DNA of 64,000 bases from Polyporus tsugae. Lineage: Eukaryota; Basidiomycota; Agaricomycetes; Polyporales; Polyporaceae. The number at the start of each line of letters is the position of its first letter. Positions within the stretch are counted from its first letter, which is position 1. The stretch lies in contig JAHRBS010000001.1 of the NCBI GenBank assembly GCA_024305745.1, forward strand, positions 248,001 to 312,000, written 5' to 3'. Shown here piece after piece: positions 12,701 through 21,670 of the stretch. Below the pieces are notes generated by a model, which was not told the DNA's origin, searched no databases, and saw only the letters and a list, made by a program, of their open reading frames with translations. The position numbers and the translations under genes are program-made.

Positions 12701-13411
12701 CAAAGGTGTAGGGACTGGGAGGCGAGCCGCAAGGGTACCCAAATACATCTGACGGGCGTGCGGCCGTTCGATGATGTGCAGCATCGGAAGTACTTCTATG
12801 CTGTGGATAAGACGGGGAAGGTGCGTTCGTGCCTCCGTACCGAGCCCGAGCCCCCTTCTGGTTCCCATGGGTTCGGTGGTTCGGATGTTCGGTGGATCTT
12901 GATGCTGATGATAACGTTGTTGTCGCAGCCGTGCGCGATGGTCGTGTTGGCGCAGCTCGCGCCGAAGCACGGCTTCCAGATCAAGTGGGCGTTGGAGTTC
13001 CCCGGGGCGCCGCTCGGCGCGATCGAGTACATCCTCGCGCACGTCATCAAGAAGCTGGGGGACGCCGGCGTGAAGAGCGCGACGTTCGGCGCGGGCCCGA
13101 CGAGCAAATTCCAGGTGGTGGAGAACATCCACGGATTCCGCGTGAAAACGCTCGAGAAGGCGTACAACGGGTTGTCGTCGACGTTCAATTTGACGAACAA
13201 GGGCGACTTCAGGAGCAAGTTTGGGACGTGGCACGATCCGGTGAGTTGCCTGTCACCGTTCCTACCTCTCGTGATGGGTTTGAGGCGAGATGTATTGTGG
13301 TGCTGACGTGATGTTCCTGTGCCATGGCAGTTGTATATCTGCTATCCGAAGGGCGGCCTGGGTATGAAGGGAATCGAGGCGATCATGGGGATGCTTCAAA
13401 AGCCGAAGTAG
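9715..13411 (+). CDS. erdS: AspRS-DUF2156 fusion, ergosteryl-3beta-O-L-aspartate synthase type
   Basis: Thirteen exons (9715-10119, 10172-10229, 10288-10380, 10436-10656, 10708-10788, 10854-10919, 10972-11379, 11439-11714, 11765-11929, 11983-12210, 12269-12820, 12929-13240, 13331-13411) give 981 aa with all phases consistent. Residues 1-135 are a low-complexity, charged extension. About 140-290 is the OB-fold anticodon-binding domain ([12 protein letters not shown], then TVQGVL). About 300-665 is the class II catalytic core: motif 2 near residue 392 ([15 protein letters not shown]) and motif 3 near 592 ([12 protein letters not shown]). Residues 668-981 form a DUF2156/LPG-synthase-like acyltransferase domain. 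In characterised fungal ErdS, the synthetase charges tRNA-Asp and the DUF2156 domain moves Asp to the 3beta-hydroxyl of ergosterol. Function here is inferred from that architecture. Intron 5 uses a GC donor (GCAAGT). No hydrolase partner is adjacent. Confidence 0.93.
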
Positions 13412-14661
13412 CGGCGAATACGTCCGATCACACACATGATAGCCTGCTACGAACCAGGGCACAGGCTCTATGGTCATATCATTTCTTCACCAGTGGGCGA
13501 AACTCCACACCTCTTCTGCCACGTTCTTCCTTGTCGGGTTAAACCCTCTCCCCCCTCGCCTCCATGGGTCCGAAACGCACAAGCGGTTCTTCTTCATCAT
13601 CTTCCACCTTCGCATCGGCTCCGGTACGTTACGGCTACTACTTACTACAAGGCGCGATCTTTCGTATACCTTCTGCGGAGTCCCGAGTGGGACTGGTACA
13701 TTACACTTGCCTCTACCACACTAGCATATACATTTTAGTTTGTTGGATTCTCATTTCATTGGCGTGCGCGTCTGTAGACTAGACTTGGGTCGCAACACTG
13801 TAGCCATATGGGTTCAAGTTCGGTCGGTATCACGATATACATAGCCTGCAGCCGCACATGTATGATACTCCGGCGGTGCATTAAGTTGTGTAGATATGAA
13901 CTGTATAGTATAGTTTGAAGATTTCTAGGTGTTTGACGGTCGCGCCTGGTGCGCTGTAGACCTGGAACCAAGTTATAGCTTATACATGTTCGTGCCATGA
14001 GTTGTTGCAAGAACTGGAATTGATTGGATAGAGCCGACTTAGACTTAGCGTAAGTAGTTTTCCGCCGTCTCCTAATCAGCCTGATAAATCTAGTAGACGC
14101 GCTCACTCCCTCGGCGTGCGCGACCTCCGACATACTCAGCAGAGCATCATCATCAAGTGGAGCAGAACATAGATCGTAGAGAGGAACGGTCGCTGTAAGT
14201 GTAATGTCCGAGATGCCGACGCTGCGAACCGCACTGGCCAGCCAGGGGAACCACGTGGCGGACTTCCTCTTCTGAACATCTCTGGATCGTCGCCGTCGCT
14301 CCCTCACTGTTCCTGCTTCCGTGCATCCAACTCTATCCTCCCTGCCCTGCCTTCTTTTTTTCTAGGGCTGGCTATTTCTATTCTAGACGAGTGCTTGCAT
14401 ACTGTCCATCTCGTATCTGTCGAGCAAAATGGTCATCCAGCGACCGTGGCGCGGTGGAGTGCCAAGCGATTCGCTGAACTGGGACAGGGACTAGATGCCA
14501 ACCACACAAACACTCGAAGCTGTGATATAGCGTTGGCGAAGTGGAAGAGGGACGAACTTTGCTCGAATGGCGTAGCCTCAACGATGCCGCAGCTGCCCAA
14601 CATACCCTTCTCTATGATTATCTCCGCCGTCTTCGAGTCTGGTCCGAGCAGGGGGGGTATG
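13412..14661. other. Intergenic, no gene supported
   Basis: AT-richer sequence with the 3' UTR of the AspRS fusion on the left. The minus-strand open frame 13756-14307 has no recognisable domain or splice logic. Confidence 0.5.
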
Positions 14662-14667
14662 TATAAG
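14662..14667 (+). promoter_or_regulatory. Probable TATA box (TATAAG)
   Basis: TATAAG about 130 bp upstream of the ATG of the DUF6533 gene. Consensus match only. Confidence 0.35.
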
Positions 14668-14790
14668 TATGCACCGTCTCCGCCAGCCCTTCTGGACACT
14701 CTTGTACCTGAGGACTAGCCAAGGAAGACCTGCTCTCCGAGCCCGACCACCTCCGTCCGAGTCTACAGCTTGCTCAATCTACTCTCGAAT

Positions 14791-16617
14791 ATGTCTTCAC
14801 CGACCGCCGATGAGGATGCCCAGATCGTTGCGCTTGTTGCTGCCTCGTGAGTGCAATTGCACCTGTCACACCTTCAACCGACGCTGACCAGGATGTCTAT
14901 TCTTTGAATAGGTTCATATCGAATTGCATCGCGATTGCGATTACTGGTGCGCACTTAATGCCAGCCTTGCCACCTTCATCCCAATGGTGTTGACCTTGTC
15001 GCGTAGCTCTGCTTGTGTACGAGTGGGCGATCGGACTTGGCAAGGAGATTAACCTCTTTTGGAGGGAGAAGGTTACAGGGGCGACGGTCCTGTTCCTCTT
15101 GAACAGATATACTCCCATGGCCTATATGCTCGCTAGCTTCTCGGGAGCCTCAGCCACTACGGATAAGGTGAGCCGCTCTCCGTGTTTCGCCGACATTGGT
15201 TTACTAACTTGAGATAGAGGTATTCATCTTACACCTATACCTTTGACATTGTTCACAAACCTGGTTCGCAGCTGCAACGCATCCGTGTTGACGTCGTTCG
15301 CTTTGGACAACTTTCAGTACGTTCCCTGGGCATGTAAGTGGCAGCTTTACGGCGGTTCGGAGTCAGTGCGCATCTTGCTGAGTAGATCGGCTTACAGTAT
15401 TCTCCGGTCTGCGTACATATGCGCTCTGCGGCAAACGATGGTCAATCGCAATACCCGTGCTCATTCTGTCTGCAGTGCCAATTGCAATCAACCTTGTGAG
15501 TCGTCTCAGAACAAGTATCGTCGCGCGCGCTGAGGTAGAATCGCGACACAGACCCATTTCTACTGGTCTCACGGTGAAGTGGTGCCCGCCTGGGGATGCC
15601 AAACCATTACCGTCATTCCAGATAATATTTCCCTAATGTGAGTGTACGAAAATCAACTCTACGTAACGCGTCCTAACCTCTCGACAAGATGTGCGTCTTT
15701 GCGGCCTTATATACTATCCCCCGGACGTGAACGGGTTAATTGACTGCTGCTGCTCTGCCAGTTTCCATCCTACCTCGTTCATCTTTGATCGCCGCAGATG
15801 CAATAGTTGTAGCCGTAACCTGGTTTACGACCTACAGTAGCGCTGCGATGGGCGCATTCTCACACAGCAGCGTCCCATCAATAGCCCAACGACTTCTTGT
15901 CAATGGTGCGTTTCCCTTGTTCACGGTATCCTTCCTATTCTCTAACGCTCTGTACCTTCAGGCACCATCTATTTCGCGTCAGTGTCCAACTTCAATCCCC
16001 CTTATTGATCGATCTGTTGATGATTGAAATGTAACACGCCAGGACACTCCTGATCCTCAACGCGCTTCACCTCACCTTCACCCTTCTCTCAGTACGTAGT
16101 CCCTCATGCTGCCGCATCTTCCACCGGGACGTTGACGGGCCCGCCTTCTGCAGATAGCCACACATGGCTCTGAGACAAGCTACGTCATCTCCTTCACCGA
16201 ACCGTAAGCCACTGCCCATTTCGCCATCCACCAAGATGACTTGAAGTGACGGCGACGCTGACTGATGGAAATGTCACTGTCAATGTTTCTTTCGACAGCA
16301 TCACCGCCATCCTCGTTTCGCGCTTCATGTTCGACCTCCAGAAGGCGAAGCAGAGGACCCAACACCGTGACGAGTTTTCCGACACGCTGCTCGGCGCCGT
16401 CGCCCCGGCGGGTTTCAGCCGGGCGTTGGGCTCCATCGGGTCTACACTGTCAACCTCCGACGTGTGGCGGCCAGGACCAGGACCCGCGTCGTATCATGGC
16501 CTCGCAGAAGGAAGGTCTGGGGACTTGGTCGTTGAGTTGGAGCCGGACGTGTTTGGGAAGGGCGCCGTGACGTCGGTGATACTCGAGCCCGAGCTCGGTC
16601 GCAAAGTGACCGCATGA
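14791..16617 (+). CDS. DUF6533-family seven-helix membrane protein
   Basis: The start (MSSPTADEDAQ) is followed by a hydrophobic helix and the DUF6533 signature in exon 15007-15167: a tyrosine-containing helix (ALLVYEWAIGLGKEINLFW) ending in LFLLNRY. Recognisable exons: 14791-14846, 14912-14946, 15007-15167, about 15272-15333, 15398-15495, 15552-15637, about 15762-15905, 15962-15977, 16043-16091, 16154-16203 and 16299-16617. Later exons carry the helices FSGLRTYALC, AVPIAINL, IVVAVTW and LLILNALHLTFTLL, then ILVSRFMFDL and a hydrophilic cytosolic tail of about 85 residues. Proteins of this plan are abundant in Agaricomycetes and of unknown function; GPCR-like sensing is speculative. Simple splicing leaves phase conflicts after exon 3 and exon 6. 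A further donor at 15182 and a small extra exon near 15690-15727 would resolve them. Confidence 0.75.
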
Positions 16618-16903
16618 TGGTCTTGTCTGATAATTGATGCTGTATTACAAAAGCCACGTCTTGCACCATGTATTGTACCCGTCCTTTTTATATTGACTTC
16701 ATTCTTGATGACAAGAGGATGGATCAAGAGGAACACGATTGCGTTCAAACGCAAGCAGACCCCGAGGTTGAATGGGTGGGAGATGGACTTTGCCTCGTGC
16801 CCACATTCATGGTTCTTATGCAGATTGTGTTTTACGTTGCTGTTTAGTGGATTCTGGTGCTTTAAAACGAAGATATATCTCCAAAAACGAAAAGATGACC
16901 TAC
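16618..16903. other. Intergenic, 3' UTR and tRNA terminator side
   Basis: Holds the 3' UTR of the DUF6533 gene. Read on the minus strand just past the tRNA 3' end there are T-runs (TTTT, TTTTT) suitable for RNA polymerase III termination. Confidence 0.5.
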
Positions 16904-16988
16904 TACCCCCGGTGGGACTCGAACCCACAGCCTCCAGATTGTCACGTGACGTAGAAGTCTGACGTCATAGCCATTAGACAACGGGGGC
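16904..16988 (-). tRNA. tRNA-Arg (anticodon UCU) with 12-nt intron
   Basis: Reading the minus strand, the acceptor stem is 16988-16982 (GCCCCCG) paired with 16911-16905 (CGGGGGT, one G-U), with discriminator A at 16904. The D arm has a GTC/GAC stem. The anticodon stem is TCAGA/TCTGG with one wobble pair. The loop reads C-T-TCT-A, then a 12-nt intron (16940-16951), then A. The T arm is GTGGG-TTCGAGT-CCCAC. Without the intron the tRNA is 73 nt. The intron starts one base 3' of the anticodon, as in eukaryotic nuclear tRNAs. It decodes AGA. T-runs downstream suit Pol III termination. Confidence 0.95.
16940..16951 (-). other. tRNA-Arg intron
   Basis: Twelve bases, CGTCACGTGACA on the tRNA strand, placed between positions 37 and 38. 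Its core GTCACGTGAC is a perfect palindrome. Confidence 0.85.
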
Positions 16989-17659
16989 TTCTATGTTGAC
17001 GGCCTTAGGATCTATATGAATGGCACGAACGCCCAGTGCGCAGAACTCCAACACACCGATTCCGATTCTTCGCCATAGGGCACCGCTGTTCAGACTAACT
17101 TGGGTTTGAGCTGAAGGAAACGAGGAGGCTGAAATTCGTGGAAAATGTAGCTTATTAGACCAGGTTTTTCATGGAGGCCGTGGTCACTTCACAGTGGCGC
17201 AGTACGTTAACGTTGGCAGCCTGGTCGACTGTGTGGATTGGCCACGTGCAGACTTCGATGGGCATGTACATATATTATCAAACTGGGTGGAAGCAAGCAA
17301 GCACCACGCAGAATGTTACCACAATGCCGGCAACCAACTCCACAGACTTGCGAGCTCCAGCGCTGTTCCAAAAGTTAATGGTGACAATCGTTCATCATAG
17401 TATCCCACAGGCCCGATGCGATGCAAGCCCACTGTTAACAAACAAGATAGTTGAAGGCGCGAACGGTTAACAGTTGTGGAGGGCATAACTTATATTAATA
17501 GCGCTAGACCATCAAACAGTGAGCGGTACAAAACAAGATCAGAGAAACGTTCAAACGTACTGTGCATACGAACCCCCATACATGGGGACTACTCTGTAGT
17601 TGAACCAGATCAGGTCTGCCAGAGTCTGAACGTGCACCATTGCCAACCTCCTCTCTCAA
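16989..17659. other. Intergenic, no gene supported
   Basis: Contains the upstream side of the tRNA and the 3' side of the minus-strand F-box gene. Small frames only. Confidence 0.5.
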
Positions 17660-18706
17660 TCACTCTCCGTCCTCGTCCGCATCACTGAACCAATCGCGGC
17701 CAGGTTCGCCGCCAATCCTCCGGATCCACTCCTCGTAGATGGCCTCGTCCCAATGGCGCCTGGTCCACGAGCACGGAGACATCGCATGCATCTCGACGCC
17801 CGCCGTCTCCGCCTGTGACGCCATCCTCCCCAGCTGATACATCCGCGTGCTGAACATCATCTGGCTCGTCCCGCACGCACCGGCGACAGGGGGTGGACCC
17901 GGCTGGACCACGACGCACACGAGGGTCGGGTACGTCCGCACTGCGGGAGGCGGAGTGACGGCGGTGCCAGGCCTGAAGCCGCGCTTGGACGGCGGCGTCC
18001 CGACCGCGCCTGGGAGCTCGTCGAAGAGTGTGTAGAAGCGGGAATGGGCGGAGATGCGCAGGTGGGTGACGCGAGGGGCGTGTGCGATCCAGCTCGGCAG
18101 GAGAGGCTGCGACGAGTCCGGGGCGACGATATGCAGGTGGGTCAGGGCGGGGAAGAGCGGCAGGATTTTGGAATCAGGCGCAATGGACTTGGAGGGATCG
18201 GTGTGGCGCACGAAGGTGAGCTCCCGGAGGGACGGGAACGCACGGTCAAAAAGGGGTTGGACGGCGTTGGCTTTGGTGATGACGAGGGACTGCAGGTCAT
18301 CGGCGACGAGGCTGAGCAACTGTTGTGCAGCGATGAGTCGTGTGACGACAGGGGAGCTCCGGGGAGACGAGGAAGCCTCCTCGTCATCTTCACTTTCCTC
18401 ATCCCATTCGTCCTCCTCTACGGGGTCGTCGGATAGACTGGTATTCGCTGTTTTCTGGAACGAAAGATGCAGATGGGATACCCGAGGTTGAAGGCCCGCA
18501 GCGTTCGAGCATTGGCCCTGGTATAATGCGACGAGCGCAACCAAACGCTCAGTCTTGGCCCCAAGGGAGATGGAATAGAACCGAGTGAACTGTGCGGCCT
18601 CCCGTATGGATTTGGACGTGAGTGCCAGAGAGCAGCCGGTGTAACCACCATCGGTACAGGCGAGCTTAAAGATCTGTTGAAGGGTTTCGAGCGGAAGGTG
18701 TTCCAT
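17660..18706 (-). CDS. F-box-like protein, copy 1 of an inverted pair
   Basis: Single exon, 348 aa. The N-terminus MEHLPLETLQQIFKLACTDG matches the first half of an F-box (Leu-Pro-x-Glu-x-Leu...Ile), followed by SLALTSKSIREAA. Then an acidic Asp/Glu/Ser stretch (about residues 100-125) and leucine-rich segments such as LQSLVITKAN and FPSLRELTFV suggest an LRR-like substrate-binding region. The usual role of such proteins is as SCF ubiquitin-ligase adaptors binding Skp1 (family knowledge). Its closest relative in the window is the plus-strand gene at 20443-21537, about 70-75% identical by eye, and the promoter is shared too. C-terminus DWFSDADEDGE is acidic. Start set by the F-box and paralogy. 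Confidence 0.8.
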   Translation of the reverse strand: MEHLPLETLQQIFKLACTDGGYTGCSLALTSKSIREAAQFTRFYSISLGAKTERLVALVALYQGQCSNAAGLQPRVSHLHLSFQKTANTSLSDDPVEEDEWDEESEDDEEASSSPRSSPVVTRLIAAQQLLSLVADDLQSLVITKANAVQPLFDRAFPSLRELTFVRHTDPSKSIAPDSKILPLFPALTHLHIVAPDSSQPLLPSWIAHAPRVTHLRISAHSRFYTLFDELPGAVGTPPSKRGFRPGTAVTPPPAVRTYPTLVCVVVQPGPPPVAGACGTSQMMFSTRMYQLGRMASQAETAGVEMHAMSPCSWTRRHWDEAIYEEWIRRIGGEPGRDWFSDADEDGE

Positions 18707-18763
18707 GATGTAGGGATAACGTGGTGAAGGCAGGAAGGAACCCGGGATCGCACCGCCCGGAGG

Positions 18764-18788
18764 TTTATATGTCTCCAGGATCCACGTG
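18764..18788 (-). promoter_or_regulatory. Core promoter: TATA box plus CACGTG E-box
   Basis: On the minus strand TATAAA lies at 18769-18764, 58-63 bp before the ATG. A CACGTG palindrome lies at 18783-18788. The same two elements occur at equal spacing before the inverted paralog, with nearly identical surrounding sequence. Confidence 0.65.
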
Positions 18789-18990
18789 GTCGGATCTGTA
18801 GATCCTTACGCAGTGACTTTCGCGTGGACCGTGTGTGTCGCGGAAGCTGCAGACATAGTTAATGCCTGAGTCATCCCAAGCCTGGAAGAATAGACACATT
18901 ATCATCATGAACTGATGTCAAAGCTGGCTGGAAAGATATGATGTGAACTAGCGAGTGAATGACATGCCTGTGCTATCGTGACTACAACCG

Positions 18991-19831
18991 CTATGACGGA
19001 TCGTGTTGGGTAGACTCTTGTGGAGACACGTCCAATGCTAGCCTAAAGTCGTCTGAATCAGAATGTGGCTGGGCCACTGGCGATAGGGAGCGGGTGCTTG
19101 ACCGGCGAGTCTGTCGTGATTCGGCCAATGCCCGCGTGCGCGTGGTGTATGTTTGATATACGAACATGGCGACGGTCTAAACGGCAGCAAAGTGGCAAAT
19201 CAGCACGCCCTCGCAGAGAGATAGCACGGGAAAGGAAGTACGCACCAACAAGATCGCTCCCAACATCACACGCTCCTTCCATCTCTCGTCTAATCCAACG
19301 TCTAAGTCGGCTTTGCGCCTCTGCCTTTCCCGCCACATAGCGGTACTCAGGTCATGGTAACTTGCACGTGCCTTCCCAGCGAAGCCGTCTCCAGCTTCCC
19401 CACCATCAATCGAAGCAGCGTGCTTCTTGCCAGTGAGAACGGCATACGCAGCAGATATGGCCTGAAATCGTGCATGTGCGGCCTCAGGAGGAACTCCACC
19501 AGCACGCGTAGCTGGAGAGTCGGGGTGGTAGATGCGGACAAGGTCGTAATCTGGCATGACCTGGGATCAGGGCGCGTGAACTGAAGACGTATGGTAGATA
19601 CTTACAGCGGGCCTTCACGTCTGCTCTCGTCGCGCTCTTGGGTAAATGAAAGATTTGATGAGGTGTTGGATGCGTGGAACTAGGAAACGGGTATGGGTTC
19701 GCACTTGTCGAAGCTTGCCGGAACGAAGAGTGCGTCCTTGACCAAGTGGCCCGGGGACATGGACAGCGAGTTAGTCGAGCTTCCCAAACAGCGAAAACAG
19801 TACGTCGCCAGCTATGAGATGAAGGGTGCAT
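18991..19831 (-). CDS. Membrane-anchored J-domain (DnaJ) protein, probably mitochondrial
   Basis: Three exons, 19831-19606, 19550-19246 and 19176-18991, give 238 aa with consistent phases. The N-terminus is Arg/Ser-rich with no acidic residues for about 45 residues, which suits a mitochondrial presequence. The J domain starts near HQIFHLPKSATRADVKARYY and carries the HPD triplet (LVRIYHPDSP) needed to stimulate Hsp70. A basic linker follows (MWRERQRRKADLD). A single hydrophobic segment (VMLGAILLTVAMFVYQTY) spans the exon 2/3 junction and is followed by a polar tail. A role as Hsp70 co-chaperone on an organelle membrane is inferred. The start at 19831 is the only ATG in frame upstream. It lies inside the inverted F-box duplication and has a dead copy at 7.2-7.6 kb. 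Confidence 0.8.
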
Positions 19832-20359
19832 GTTGCATGTTGTCTCACGAAGTTGAGGACGATGGTAGGAGACAAGTTCGACTCCATCTCAATCGGCGCT
19901 TCAGCCTGCAAATGCATTCCGGGCCGGTCCGAGTACGTCACCCGTCCCGGCGCGGCGAGCACACGGTATGTCTGAGTCTCGCAGCGGCTGACCAACGCAT
20001 CCACAATGTTCTCTTCCCCCGGGTTAAAGGTACGGTGAGCAGCATCATATCGTGTATTGTGGCTATGGACATCTTATAAGGACGTGTGTATCAAATTACA
20101 CACCTCCCAAATTGCGGCAGATCGTGTATTTTCTAACAATTTTGGAGCCAGCCAACATCATCAACTTGAAGGAAACACTCAGCTGCGGTCTGGTCGACAG
20201 CCGCGCGAAAATCGAGCGTTCATAGAGACGACATATGTATGTGGGCGCAAATACCATCCCTCCAGAATGACTGACGTCTTTTTTCAGTGCAATTTTGTCG
20301 ATCGACACAGGCCGTCCACCAAACAGGACTGCTGCGCCAGTATCTGTGGCAGTTCCGAC
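19832..20359. other. Divergent intergenic region with an open minus-strand frame
   Basis: Separates the minus-strand J-protein gene from the plus-strand F-box gene. A coherent minus-strand frame at 20004-19771 (MDALVSRCETQTYRVLAAPG...) looks more protein-like than chance but has no start context, splice partner or known motif. It may be a leftover exon. Confidence 0.4.
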
Positions 20360-20385
20360 CACGTGGGATCTTGGAGACTTATAAA
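20360..20385 (+). promoter_or_regulatory. Core promoter: CACGTG E-box plus TATA box
   Basis: CACGTG at 20360-20365 and TATAAA at 20380-20385, 58 bp before the ATG. The block is nearly identical to the promoter of the inverted paralog (18764-18788). Confidence 0.65.
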
Positions 20386-20442
20386 CCTCTGGGCGGTGCG
20401 ATCCCGGGTTCCTTCCTGCCTTCACCACGTTATCCCTGCATC

Positions 20443-21537
20443 ATGGAACACCTTCCGCTCGAAACCCTTCAACAGATCTTTAAGCTCGCCTGTACCGATG
20501 GTGGTTACACCGGCTGCTCCCTGGCACTCACGTCAAAATCCATACGGGAGGCCGCACAGTCCACTCGGTTCCATTCCATCGTGCTTGTGGCCGAGACTGA
20601 GCGTTTGGTTGCGCTCGTCACGTTATACCAGGACCAATGCTCGAACCCTGTGAGCCTTCGACCACGGGTGTCTCATCTTCATCTATCGTTCCCGAAATTA
20701 GCGAATACCAATACTAGACCATCGGACGACCGGGTAGAGGAGGACGAAGATTGGGACGAGGGAAGTGAAGATGCCGACGACGACGACGACGAGGCCTCCT
20801 CGTCTCCGCTGAGCTCCCTTGTCGCCGCACGAGTCACCGCTGCACAACAGTTCCTCAGCCTCGTCGCCGATGACCTGCATTCTCTCGTCATCACCGAAGC
20901 CAACGTCGTCCGTCCCCTCTTTGACCGTGCGTTCCCCTCCCTCCGGGAGCTCACCCTCGTGCGCTACGCCGATCCCTCCAAGCTGATCGCGCCCGATTCC
21001 AAAATCCTGCCACTCTTCCCCGCCCTGACACACCTACATATCGTCACCCCCAACTGGTCGCGGCCCCTCCTCCCGAGCTGGATCGCTCACGCCCCTCGCG
21101 TCACGCATCTGCGTGTCTCTGCCCACAGCCTCTTCGGCCCACTCGTCGACGAGCTCCCGGACGCGATCGGGACGCCGGCGTACCCCTTCAAGCGCGGCTT
21201 CAGGCGAGGTACCGTCGTCGGTCCGCCTCCCCCAGTGCGCACGTACCCGACCCTCGTGCGCGTCGCAGTTCAGCCGGGCCCGCGCCCTCCTAGTGGTCCG
21301 TGCGGGACGAACCGGGTCGTGTTCAGCTCGAGGACGGCGCAGTTAGAGTGGATCGCTGCGCGGGCGAAAACGGCGGGCGTCGAGATGCATGTGTTGTCTC
21401 CGTGCTCTTGGACGGAGCGCGAGTGGGACGAGGCGATTCATAGGGAGTGGGTTGAGCGCATTGGAGCCGAGCCGAGCCGCAACTGGTTCAGTGATGTGGA
21501 TGGGGGTGGTAGTGAAGACGAGGATGGAGACTCTTGA
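20443..21537 (+). CDS. F-box-like protein, copy 2 of an inverted pair
   Basis: Single exon, 364 aa, starting with the same MEHLPLETLQQIFKLACTDG as copy 1. The frame is open upstream to 20287, but the ATG at 20443 is chosen because it matches the paralog and sits 58 bp after a TATA box. Relative to copy 1, the acidic linker is longer (a run of Asp from a GAC repeat, about 20770-20795) and the middle and C-terminal parts differ by scattered substitutions. The C-terminus is again acidic. Likely an SCF substrate adaptor, by family inference. Both copies are intact, so the duplication has been kept or is recent. Confidence 0.8.
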   Translation: MEHLPLETLQQIFKLACTDGGYTGCSLALTSKSIREAAQSTRFHSIVLVAETERLVALVTLYQDQCSNPVSLRPRVSHLHLSFPKLANTNTRPSDDRVEEDEDWDEGSEDADDDDDEASSSPLSSLVAARVTAAQQFLSLVADDLHSLVITEANVVRPLFDRAFPSLRELTLVRYADPSKLIAPDSKILPLFPALTHLHIVTPNWSRPLLPSWIAHAPRVTHLRVSAHSLFGPLVDELPDAIGTPAYPFKRGFRRGTVVGPPPPVRTYPTLVRVAVQPGPRPPSGPCGTNRVVFSSRTAQLEWIAARAKTAGVEMHVLSPCSWTEREWDEAIHREWVERIGAEPSRNWFSDVDGGGSEDEDGDS

Positions 21538-21670
21538 CAGGGAGGTTGACAATGAAGCAGACCAGAGAATCGTCAACTTCTGCCAGTAGACCTTGTGCGG
21601 CGAACCATATATTGTCCTAGTTCCCATCGTGTTATATTACTTCTGCTCCCGTCCCCACGATTCTAGTGAT

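Noticed and set aside
12248..13234. 328-codon minus-strand open frame
   Set aside because: Antisense shadow of exons 11 and 12 of the AspRS-DUF2156 gene, whose sense frame has clear homology.
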